A stretch of DNA of 25,472 bases from a virus. Where the stretch lies: the IMG/VR virus record IMGVR_UViG_3300044492_000227, positions 1-25,472 of that record. One strand, given 5' to 3'. The position numbers were made by a program, and so were the translations under genes. The notes beneath the pieces were generated by a model. It did no database searches, had not been told where the DNA came from, and was given only the letters and a program-made list of their open reading frames with translations. Below, piece by piece: positions 8,369 through 14,187 of the stretch. Positions within the stretch are counted from its first letter, which is position 1, and the number at the start of each line of letters is the position of its first letter.

Positions 8369-9607
8369 ATGTGTAGTTGTGGTCAATTGGAATTACCGGA
8401 GGTTAAGGTTGCCTCATGCGATAGCTGCGGACAATGTTTCAATTGTTGTCCCAGCGTAAAGTGTGAGTCATGCGATGAGACGATATTGCCGCATGATATG
8501 TGCGCGGTATGCGATAGCTGCTCCTTATGCTGTGACTGCGAAGTCTGTAACGGCTGCGATGAGAGGTTCGCTAAAGGTAGTGACGACATCTGCTCAACGT
8601 GCGATGAGTGTAAGTCATGCTGCGAATGTTGGCATTGCGAGTCATGCGATGAGAACTACACGGAGAATACCTCGTGTTGCTCAAATTGCGATAGCTGTGA
8701 ATCGTGTTGTGAGTGTCAGTATTGCAATGGCTGCGATGAGACACGAAACTCTGACAGGTTTTGTAGACAATGTGATTATTGTTCTGACTGTTGTGAGTGT
8801 AGTGATGAGGAGGACGAAGATAGCAGTGTAGTCAAGCAGTATTCTGCGGACGTCTTAGACTACTGCTCCTTCTATGGTAAACCGAAAGATAAAACATGGT
8901 TCGGTATTGAACTTGAGGTTAACGTCAAGTCATCGCACGATCTGGATGATAGTGCCCAGTCTGTCGCAAGTGATCTGGAAGACTTTGCCATCTTGAAGCA
9001 CGACAGTTCAATTGGTCGTGGTTTTGAGATTGTTACTGCTCCAGCAACCTTAGAAGCACATCGTGAACAATGGCGCGCATTCTGGCGTTCTAATCCCACT
9101 TCACACTTGACAGGTTATGAGTCAGGCTCGTGTGGTATGCACGTACACATCTCACGACCTAGCGCGTTAGTTACCGGCAAAATGATTGTGTTTCTAAACT
9201 CAACAGAGAATGCTGACTTTGTTCGCGTGATAGCTGGTCGTTCAAACTCTACGTGGGCAAAAGTCTGTTCGTCTAAGAAGGTAACAGACTGGAATAAGTC
9301 ATACGACCGTTACGAGGCTTTGAACGTTATGAATAGCAAGACTGTTGAATTGCGCATCTTTCGTTCAACACTGAAGGAGTCTTCGTTCTGGAAGAATCTT
9401 GAGTTTACGCATGCGCTACTGCACTTTGCACGCACTGCCAGTATTGACAGTCTGACTGTTGACTCATTCCTGGCATTCATTTGTCAGTCCGATAATCGCA
9501 AGCAGTATCGCAACCTCATCGCGTTCTTAGTCCGCAAAGGTTATGCGATGCCAGTTAAAGCGCTCCCATTGCCAGTCAAACAAACGGAGGTTCAGTTATG
9601 TGCTTAA
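8369..9607 (+). CDS. Putative amidoligase (glutamine-synthetase-like fold) with Cys-rich N terminus
   Basis: 412 residues. The ATG at 8369 is chosen because AAGAGGAG (8353-8360) is spaced 8 bases from it; an upstream GTG lies inside that site. Residues 1-147 hold 40 cysteines in five tandem repeats. Residues about 175-395 match the phage/bacterial amidoligase family, carboxylate-amine ligases with a glutamine-synthetase-like fold. The motifs are WFGIELEVN (E181, E183), GRGFEIVTAP (E220), CGMHVHISR (H258, H260) and VELRIFRST (E327, R329), which supply the metal/ATP and substrate acids. The reaction would be ATP-dependent amide-bond formation; the substrate (peptide, cell-wall component or protein) is unknown. 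It overlaps the glutamine amidotransferase gene by 10 bases, which could supply ammonia. Family assignment is by motif reading. Confidence 0.8.
   Translation: MCSCGQLELPEVKVASCDSCGQCFNCCPSVKCESCDETILPHDMCAVCDSCSLCCDCEVCNGCDERFAKGSDDICSTCDECKSCCECWHCESCDENYTENTSCCSNCDSCESCCECQYCNGCDETRNSDRFCRQCDYCSDCCECSDEEDEDSSVVKQYSADVLDYCSFYGKPKDKTWFGIELEVNVKSSHDLDDSAQSVASDLEDFAILKHDSSIGRGFEIVTAPATLEAHREQWRAFWRSNPTSHLTGYESGSCGMHVHISRPSALVTGKMIVFLNSTENADFVRVIAGRSNSTWAKVCSSKKVTDWNKSYDRYEALNVMNSKTVELRIFRSTLKESSFWKNLEFTHALLHFARTASIDSLTVDSFLAFICQSDNRKQYRNLIAFLVRKGYAMPVKALPLPVKQTEVQLCA
8417..8800 (+). repeat. Five tandem cysteine-motif repeats (protein-level) in the amidoligase
   Basis: The repeat consensus is C-D-x-C-x2-C-C-x-C-x2-C-x2-C-D-E, then 8-10 variable residues ending C-x2, with unit lengths near 31, 30, 29 and 28 residues. 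The first copy is variant (FNCC) and the fifth is truncated after CCEC. At DNA level only short words recur (TGCGATAGCTG, TGCGATGAG), so the copies have diverged while the cysteines are kept. Clusters of this density usually bind Zn2+ or Fe-S; which one is not shown. Confidence 0.85.
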
Positions 9608-10446
9608 TCATCGACAAGCCAGCTAATACCAAAACGCCTAAGGATGTTGTTAACAGTGCGATTGAATTGAATCGTGATGGGTTCGGCATTATGTACGCTG
9701 AGCATGGGAAACTAGTCATAGAACGTTCGCTTGACTCCGCATGGTTCACAGAACGCATGCGAGCGCTTAAGTCTAAGCCGCTGATAGCACATTGCAGGTT
9801 CGCTACGCACGGGAGTGTAGATCTATCAAACTGTCATCCGTTTCTAGTTACCGATGACATAGCAATGGTTCACAATGGCGTGCTCGCTAACTTTGGTAAT
9901 AGCGTCGTGTCCGATACTGCGGAGTTTGTAGAACGCATCCTTAGACCGCTACTGACTGATTTTCCGCATGCGTTTGGCAACCCGACCTTTACACGCATTC
10001 TGGAGTCTATGATCGGACGTGATAATAAGATGATACTACTGCGGTCCGATGGCGCCATCTGGAGTCTTAACCGTGCTGAAGGTCTGGAGTATAACGGAGT
10101 ATGGTTGAGTAACACGTATGCCTGGCGTCGCACTGTTACGCGCTCAGTAGTGTCAACCTCCGCGAAACAATCTGCTAAACGGCTATGGGATAACTTGCCA
10201 TCCGAGCGCTACGCTATGGCAGACGACTATGTGTATGACGACGTGTATGACGACTACAAACTCGTAACAGACGAGGAGTTAGACGAGGAGTTAGACGTCT
10301 CGTTTGACTATCACAAGTCCAAGTCAGATGAGAGTCAGATGACCTTTAACGATCTGGGCAAACTCCCGTACGTGAAATTGCTAGACCTGTGCTACGACGA
10401 TCCGGACCTGATAGCAGACTTAGTATTCTTTGCGTTCAACTATTAG
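9598..10446 (+). CDS. Class II glutamine amidotransferase (Ntn-hydrolase)
   Basis: 282 residues, start ATG 9598 with GGAGG at 9586-9590. Removal of Met would expose Cys2 (M-C-L-I-I) as the N-terminal nucleophile. Other class II glutaminase landmarks follow in order: NRDGFGIMY (about 26-34), the glutamine-binding HCRFATHG (R67 to G72), NCHPF, and the oxyanion-hole HNGVL (H92-N93-G94). It would hydrolyse glutamine and release ammonia for a synthase partner. No synthase domain is fused; the overlapping upstream amidoligase is the obvious partner. The last 80 residues are strongly acidic (ADDYVYDDVYDDY, DEELDEELD) and of unknown role. It resembles stand-alone class II glutaminases more than PurF/GlmS, which are longer. 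Confidence 0.85.
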   Translation: MCLIIDKPANTKTPKDVVNSAIELNRDGFGIMYAEHGKLVIERSLDSAWFTERMRALKSKPLIAHCRFATHGSVDLSNCHPFLVTDDIAMVHNGVLANFGNSVVSDTAEFVERILRPLLTDFPHAFGNPTFTRILESMIGRDNKMILLRSDGAIWSLNRAEGLEYNGVWLSNTYAWRRTVTRSVVSTSAKQSAKRLWDNLPSERYAMADDYVYDDVYDDYKLVTDEELDEELDVSFDYHKSKSDESQMTFNDLGKLPYVKLLDLCYDDPDLIADLVFFAFNY

Positions 10447-10456
10447 GAGGAGTGTG

Positions 10457-10496
10457 ATGGCATCTGGCAGTCAGTCATCAGATGATTAGACTGCCA
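10457..10496 (+). promoter_or_regulatory. 10-codon leader ORF overlapping a strong hairpin
   Basis: After the glutaminase stop, an AGGAGGAG site directs an ATG at 10457 that encodes only ten residues (MASGSQSSDD, stop at 10487-10489). The same bases form a perfect 8-bp stem TGGCAGTC/GACTGCCA (10465-10472 with 10489-10496) enclosing a second 4-bp stem. Translation of the mini-ORF would open the stem, so it may couple or attenuate expression of the next gene at 10533. No poly-T follows the stem, so it is not a standard intrinsic terminator. Confidence 0.4.
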
Positions 10497-10532
10497 CGTT
10501 CTATCAGACATGTTTACACGGGAGGTATCACT

Positions 10533-10745
10533 ATGTTTACTCGGACAACTATCACTAAGACTTGTGATCGTCCGGACCTGGCAGACAGACTGGCAGTAGC
10601 ATTGCGGTTTAGACCGGACTGGGCGCTTAGTCTGACTGTTACAAAAGTCAGTTCAGACCTGGTCCGGATAACCTACTCAGACCGGCTATCGTTTGGCGTA
10701 CCACTAGACGAGGCTATGAATTACTGCGTTAGACACGGAGTCTAA
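10533..10745 (+). CDS. Small hypothetical protein
   Basis: 70 residues from the ATG at 10533, which has GGGAGG 7-12 bases upstream; an earlier in-frame ATG at 10482 lies in the hairpin and lacks a site. It has a mixed alpha/beta pattern (LADRLAVALRF, LSLTVTKV, LVRITYSD, PLDEAMNYCV) with no recognised family. Two of the TCAGAC words of this region are in it. Same operon as the amidoligase pair. Confidence 0.7.
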   Translation: MFTRTTITKTCDRPDLADRLAVALRFRPDWALSLTVTKVSSDLVRITYSDRLSFGVPLDEAMNYCVRHGV

Positions 10746-10760
10746 TCAGAAAGGATAACT

Positions 10761-11189
10761 ATGCATATAAACGATCACAACGCGCTTGACTTGCGCGCCA
10801 GAATTGAACGTCTGCTCAAAGGTCGAATAGCTTGTCCATGCGGCAATTCAGACTGGGAACAATTTATCTATCTGGGCAACCTTCCAGATGGAGGCATGGC
10901 GGGCTGTAAGTTATGCGCGCATGTCACGGTCCTGGACGATCTAATCGCAACCTACTGGCAACCTTCAGACAGTGATCTCCAGTGGTGTCGTAACCTCATC
11001 GAACTATTCAGTGAGCACGCTACCTGGGAGACGAGTCAGGCTATCTATCAGGTAGACAAGCCTGCTCGGACCTTAACTGTTAGTGAGGTCAAACTGCCAC
11101 AGATACATGAGCGCGAGCACGCCAAAGTGCGGATAACCTTTGAGTTACTCGGATGGACCGTAAAGGAGTTGAATGATGTCAGAACATGA
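10761..11189 (+). CDS. Hypothetical protein with probable zinc ribbon
   Basis: 142 residues, ATG 10761 preceded by AAAGGA. Near the N terminus CPCGNSDW and, some 25 residues on, GCKLCAH give a CxC...CxxC arrangement likely to bind zinc. The rest is mixed, with a C-terminal REHAKVRITFELLGWTVKEL that looks folded. No family recognised. It overlaps the following gene, indicating co-translation. Confidence 0.72.
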   Translation: MHINDHNALDLRARIERLLKGRIACPCGNSDWEQFIYLGNLPDGGMAGCKLCAHVTVLDDLIATYWQPSDSDLQWCRNLIELFSEHATWETSQAIYQVDKPARTLTVSEVKLPQIHEREHAKVRITFELLGWTVKELNDVRT

Positions 11190-11406
11190 TCAGATACCCT
11201 GGGAATACAGGTTTGGCGGCTTGTATTCAGACAACAAGCTAATCACTCAGATAGACGAGGACAACGGGAGGTTTGTCTGTCAGGCCGTCAATAGCTATGA
11301 CGAGTTGTGTCAGCTACTCGTCGTGATGCTGCTATGGGATAACTATGCACCTCCGTTCAAACTGAAGATCAGAGAACAAGTTAAGGCGCTACTCAACTTG
11401 GAATAA
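11176..11406 (+). CDS. Small hypothetical protein
   Basis: 76 residues. Adjacent ATGs at 11173 and 11176 are both possible; the second has the better distance (7 bases) to GGAG (11165-11168). Polar N terminus (EHDQIPWEYRFGGLYSD), hydrophobic helix in the middle (LCQLLVVMLLWDNY) and a basic end. No function recognised; it lies in the run of small genes after the glutaminase. Confidence 0.68.
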   Translation: MSEHDQIPWEYRFGGLYSDNKLITQIDEDNGRFVCQAVNSYDELCQLLVVMLLWDNYAPPFKLKIREQVKALLNLE

Positions 11407-11465
11407 GTTATCAGACCTGGTGGGAAACTTTATCAGACCGACTAACACTAAAGGAGATCACAACA

Positions 11466-11615
11466 ATGTGGGAAACTAAAACCTTTAAAACACGCGCACG
11501 CATGTACGCCTGGCTGGGCCGGCATAAGGATCAGATCGAGTATGTCGAGTTGTATGTCAACAATGCGTACGGCTTGCAGTACAGGCGACTTGTTAGACCG
11601 AGGATGACGCGCTAG
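11466..11615 (+). CDS. 49-residue small phage protein
   Basis: An ATG at 11466 follows AAAGGAG at good distance and opens a 49-codon frame ending TAG at 11613-11615. The product (WETKTFKTRARMYAWL, then IEYVELYVNNAYGLQYRRL) has the look of small phage proteins that pair a K-T-F-K-T/S start with a VNNAYGxxYR end. I recall such proteins in other phages but cannot name a family. Function unknown. Confidence 0.65.
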   Translation: MWETKTFKTRARMYAWLGRHKDQIEYVELYVNNAYGLQYRRLVRPRMTR

Positions 11616-11647
11616 TTAACCCTCTTACACAGGAAAGGATCAGACCA

Positions 11648-11884
11648 ATGACTAAACTAAAACCCATTGCCAGCAATCAGACCGAGCTACAACGCGCAGA
11701 CGGGACGACCGTGCTCTATAGCTATCAGACTCCCGTTGCCGTGTTCGTCCCTGGACGTGGCGCGTTGTGTACTCGTCAGAAGTACTCGCGCACAACCAGC
11801 GGACACATCAATCAGGCGGTTAGCCGGTGGGGCGCTACGCGCACAGACGTTGAGCAGGCTGAGATTGATAAGTATGCCGTCTAA
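11648..11884 (+). CDS. DUF8033-like small phage protein
   Basis: 78 residues from ATG 11648, with AGGAAAGGA upstream. The core (TTVLYSYQTPVAVFVPGRG followed by TRQKYSRTTSGHINQ) matches the pattern of a common small phage family, annotated DUF8033 to my recollection, in which a YxTPVA strand and a YSxTTSxHIN motif are diagnostic. Function of the family is not known. Two TCAGAC words fall in its QT codons. Confidence 0.72.
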   Translation: MTKLKPIASNQTELQRADGTTVLYSYQTPVAVFVPGRGALCTRQKYSRTTSGHINQAVSRWGATRTDVEQAEIDKYAV

Positions 11885-11898
11885 ACTTGGCTCAGAAT

Positions 11899-12026
11899 CG
11901 CCCTCAGACTGTTTCAGGGGTATCCAACTACGCACCTGAGGCTAAAAATCAATCCTAGCCCTGTTTCCGTCGCCGGAACTGGCAAACTGAGAACTATCAA
12001 TACCCCCTGTTTCAAGTCCGAGGGCG
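11899..12026 (+). other. Structured intergenic segment, possible non-coding RNA
   Basis: The 186-base gap 11885-12070 contains nested complementary segments. CGCCCTC (11899-11905) pairs with GAGGGCG (12020-12026), and inside it GGGGTAT (11917-11923) pairs with ATACCCC (12000-12006). Within these lie two hairpins, GGCTA/TAGCC (11940-11944, 11956-11960) and TTCCG/CGGAA (11965-11969, 11974-11978). The order is compatible with a branched RNA or a single-strand DNA structure. No promoter or terminator is clear. Function unknown; pairing was found by eye. Confidence 0.35.
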
Positions 12027-12070
12027 GGCGGCTCGGTTATCAACGCCCTGCACGGAAAGGATCAGAACCC

Positions 12071-12151
12071 ATGCTTGAACTAATCACCGTTACAATCTTC
12101 GTCTACAACGTCTGGATCCGACTCAGACGAGATCCGAGGTATCAACCATGA
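12071..12151 (+). CDS. 26-residue membrane-like peptide
   Basis: ATG 12071 follows AAAGGATCAGAACCC and gives 26 residues: a hydrophobic N-terminal segment (LELITVTIFVYNVWI) and a basic C-terminal tail (RLRRDPRY). Its stop overlaps the start of the next small gene (ATGA). Size, hydrophobicity and pairing suggest a small membrane peptide; it is too short for any family call. Confidence 0.45.
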   Translation: MLELITVTIFVYNVWIRLRRDPRYQP

Positions 12152-12258
12152 ACCCACACCCATCACACGCAGTCACCCTCGTCACCCTGATCGTCGGCCT
12201 GGTGCTCGCTGGCCTCGTCAGTTTGGCGCTTGTCGTCCTGGCGATTGCGCTCACTTAG
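12148..12258 (+). CDS. 36-residue single-pass membrane peptide
   Basis: ATG 12148 overlaps the previous stop and has GAGG 8 bases upstream. After a polar MNPHPSHAV start, residues about 9-36 are one continuous transmembrane helix (LVTLIVGLVLAGLVSLALVV and on). With the preceding peptide it forms a two-gene pair at the end of the rightward operon. A regulatory, toxin-like or superinfection-exclusion role is conceivable, but nothing in the sequence decides it. Confidence 0.5.
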   Translation: MNPHPSHAVTLVTLIVGLVLAGLVSLALVVLAIALT

Positions 12259-12271
12259 CGCGTTCAACCGT

Positions 12272-12381
12272 GTTGATGGTTAGGTTATGTTAGCCTCGTT
12301 CTCTATTGTAGCTCTACTAATATCATAGGGAAATAGTACAGGTACAATAGGAAACGTCCCTCACCTAACCTAACCATCGAC
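12272..12381. repeat. 110-bp imperfect palindrome between convergent genes
   Basis: Three complementary blocks share one centre at 12326/12327. They are 12272-12287 with 12366-12381 (16 bp, one mismatch), CTATTGTA 12303-12310 with TACAATAG 12343-12350 (8 bp), and TACTA 12315-12319 with TAGTA 12334-12338 (5 bp). Spacers are equal on both sides (15 and 4 bases). Each outer arm reads as tandem pentamers (GGTTA GGTTA TGTTA on the left; GGTTA GGTTA GGTGA on the right, lower strand). The right arm covers the last codons of the helicase gene. It sits where rightward and leftward transcription meet, so it could be a bidirectional terminator, a protein-binding site or a replication origin. Confidence 0.75.
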
Positions 12382-13629
12382 TAGTGAGTCAGAGTCAAGC
12401 AGGGAGTCGTCAATCAGGGCTAAACCCTTCCAGTAGCTTACGTTGTGGGGTTTGATGTTGGTAAATCCGAGGCGATCCAGGTCAGCGTGAAATTCCTGAA
12501 TTGTGCTGGCTCGAACCCCTCGATAGGTGCTCCAGGTCTTGAATTTGAGCCACAGACTTGCCATTTTGACTGACTTTTCGGGGTCACGCTCACAGCATTC
12601 GTTGACGAAGGTGAGAGCCAGATCGTTCGCTTGCCGGTAGGTATCACGGGCGGCAACCAGTTCAGACGGGACCGCGATTGACTGCTCAGACTGCATCTCG
12701 CGCAACCCTTGAAGTGCCCAGTTACAGACCGCCATCGGATGCCTCAGGATAGCTTCTTTCAACTTCGGATCTCGGTCAGACTCAGCGATAGAGGGAAAGT
12801 GAATCGGGAGGATGCGGCGAAACATGCCGATACCTTCCATGCCGATCGCTGGCAGCACGTTCATACCCCAGATAATCTTGGCATGAGGTCGGAGCGTGTA
12901 CGGGTCCATGTACTTGCGCTCTACCGGTATCGGTTCACCTGAGATTATTGCATTGATAATGTGCGTGGCGCGTACCAGTCGACCAGGTAGTTCAGTACTA
13001 ACTGCCAGCGTGCGCCCAGGAAGCTGCGAGAGCGCAAACTGCGACCGCTCTATCTCAGACAGCCCCAACACGCACGCCTTAGCCCCCAGCATCGCGCACA
13101 AAGCCTCAATATACGTTGACTTGCCCCCGCCAGGCGGTCCCCACAGCCACAGTGCTATCTCATACTTCGTCTCAGGGGTCAGACAATATCCGGCAAACCG
13201 GCGCATAAAGTCCGCGTGGGGTAGCGAGGTCAGAAAGCGATCCCACTCAGGCAGGGTAACTTCAGGCTCGTAGTTGAAGCTCAGACGGTTAGTAACGTAA
13301 TGAGTCGGGGAATGTGGGACCGTCGACCAGGTTTGCAAGTCAAGCACGCAATCAGCAAAGACTATAATGTCAGAATTAGCGTCAAAAAGTGCGTCAGACA
13401 CCCGCAAGCGTTGCTTACAGAGTTCTGTGACTGATGAGACAACGCTAGAGGTGACCTTCAGTGTGGGATGCTTGGACGCGAGGGTTTGTACGTCATTCTT
13501 GATTGCTAGTTCAGGCACAGACGCCCATGCGCCTTGCTCATACCTGCGCCACTCCCCTAGACCGTAGCAGGTCGTCCCCTGGTACTGCTTCAGGAAGGCA
13601 TTGCGCACTTCAAGATGCGGTGATCCCAT
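12370..13629 (-). CDS. SF3/poxvirus D5-like helicase (phage/plasmid primase-helicase family)
   Basis: 419 residues. An N-terminal D5_N-like region (about 80-150: IIVFADCVLDLQTW, then LPEWDRFL, FMRRFAGYCL) leads into a helicase core. Core motifs are Walker A GPPGGGKST (164-172), a Walker-B-like RTLAVSTELP (206-215) whose acidic residue is the Glu, sensor motif C AKIIWGMNVLP (N257) and an arginine pair FRRILP (271-272). Such proteins unwind DNA at phage or plasmid origins. No catalytic primase domain is visible, so this is probably the helicase half only. It is transcribed leftward, opposite to its neighbours, with the HTH protein as first gene of a two-gene operon 10 bases upstream. Start ATG 13629 lacks a strong Shine-Dalgarno. 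Confidence 0.88.
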   Translation of the reverse strand: MGSPHLEVRNAFLKQYQGTTCYGLGEWRRYEQGAWASVPELAIKNDVQTLASKHPTLKVTSSVVSSVTELCKQRLRVSDALFDANSDIIVFADCVLDLQTWSTVPHSPTHYVTNRLSFNYEPEVTLPEWDRFLTSLPHADFMRRFAGYCLTPETKYEIALWLWGPPGGGKSTYIEALCAMLGAKACVLGLSEIERSQFALSQLPGRTLAVSTELPGRLVRATHIINAIISGEPIPVERKYMDPYTLRPHAKIIWGMNVLPAIGMEGIGMFRRILPIHFPSIAESDRDPKLKEAILRHPMAVCNWALQGLREMQSEQSIAVPSELVAARDTYRQANDLALTFVNECCERDPEKSVKMASLWLKFKTWSTYRGVRASTIQEFHADLDRLGFTNIKPHNVSYWKGLALIDDSLLDSDSLVDG

Positions 13630-13639
13630 TCGGTTAGCT

Positions 13640-13831
13640 TTACTTGTGACCGTTGCTGTTGAGTTTCTTGGACTTCTTGAGTTCGTTTACTTCAGACAGT
13701 TTCAGGGCGGGCCGTCCCAGCACAGTATACACTCCCAGCCTGCCCTGCTCGATGCGCTTGTAAACGGTTGGGCGAGATACCTTGAGAATCTTAGCGCCAT
13801 CTTTAATTGTGCAGAACTCCATCTCCGTCAT
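13640..13831 (-). CDS. Excisionase/MerR-type helix-turn-helix DNA-binding protein
   Basis: 63 residues with a helix-turn-helix of the HTH_17/excisionase class: CTIKDGAKILKVSRPTVYKR (about 7-26), then IEQGRLGVYTVLGRPALKLSE as the wing. The C terminus is basic (KKSKKLNSNGHK). The ATG at 13831 is 7-8 bases from the -10 hexamer of its own promoter, so the message is probably leaderless; no Shine-Dalgarno exists. It is divergent from 13924 and next to a TTTACG-N4-CGTAAA operator-like palindrome, which makes it a candidate regulator of that switch. Alternatively it assists recombination or replication initiation. No integrase is in the window. Confidence 0.8.
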   Translation of the reverse strand: MTEMEFCTIKDGAKILKVSRPTVYKRIEQGRLGVYTVLGRPALKLSEVNELKKSKKLNSNGHK

Positions 13832-13838
13832 ACGGCGC

Positions 13839-13867
13839 AGTCTAATGCGGGTTTACTTTTATGTCAA
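13839..13867 (-). promoter_or_regulatory. Sigma70-type promoter for the HTH-helicase operon
   Basis: On the - strand TTGACA (13867-13862), a 17-base spacer and TAGACT (13844-13839). The expected start of transcription, about 13832, is next to the ATG at 13831, so the transcript would carry essentially no 5' leader. Confidence 0.65.
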
Positions 13868-13885
13868 ATTATTTCATCAGACCTA

Positions 13886-13914
13886 TTGACAAGGGGTTTA
13901 CGTTAGCGTAAAGT
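13886..13914 (+). promoter_or_regulatory. Sigma70-type promoter for the rightward genes from 13924
   Basis: TTGACA (13886-13891), a 17-base spacer and TAAAGT (13909-13914). The expected start, near A13921, is about 3 bases before the ATG at 13924, so this message also appears leaderless. There is no Shine-Dalgarno in the 9 bases between the -10 and the start codon. Confidence 0.7.
13897..13912. promoter_or_regulatory. Operator-like palindrome within the rightward promoter
   Basis: TTTACG-TTAG-CGTAAA is a perfect 6+6 inverted repeat lying across the spacer and -10 hexamer of the rightward promoter, so bound protein would block it. A half-site (GTTTAC) recurs at 13851-13856 inside the leftward promoter spacer. 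The neighbouring HTH protein is the natural candidate ligand; that link is inferred. Confidence 0.55.
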
Positions 13915-13923
13915 GCGCCTACT

Positions 13924-14187
13924 ATGACCCGCACCGAACGAACCACTTTAATTCAGACTGCGATCAGCTACTGCGAGCGCTGCGATTGTTTACTAACTGA
14001 GGCTGATGATCAGATGGGTTGCTGCACGCAATGCGAGGCTCGCTTGCCGGCGCTGAGACGCCTGCTGGTCAAGGTAGGCAAGTCGTATATTAACGATCCT
14101 GGTACTTCAGACTTGTATGATGAGCAGCCTGTATCAGTGAGCGCGGATCTGGGTGATGTCAGGCTAGCATGGAGGTTGCTGCGATGA
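13924..14187 (+). CDS. Small hypothetical protein with probable zinc-binding cysteines
   Basis: 87 residues, first gene of the second rightward operon and probably translated from a leaderless mRNA. CERCDCLL and, 12 or so residues on, CCTQCE form two CxxC pairs (about 18-39) compatible with a zinc ribbon. The rest (LPALRRLLVKVGKSY, an acidic middle, LAWRLL) is unassigned. As an early, leaderless product beside a regulatory switch it may be a regulator, but no family is recognised. Confidence 0.7.
   Translation: MTRTERTTLIQTAISYCERCDCLLTEADDQMGCCTQCEARLPALRRLLVKVGKSYINDPGTSDLYDEQPVSVSADLGDVRLAWRLLR

Noticed and set aside
8463-8831. Second reading frame inside the Cys-repeat region
   Set aside because: It owes its openness to repeated TGC/GAT codons of the real frame and has no ribosome-binding site at its start.
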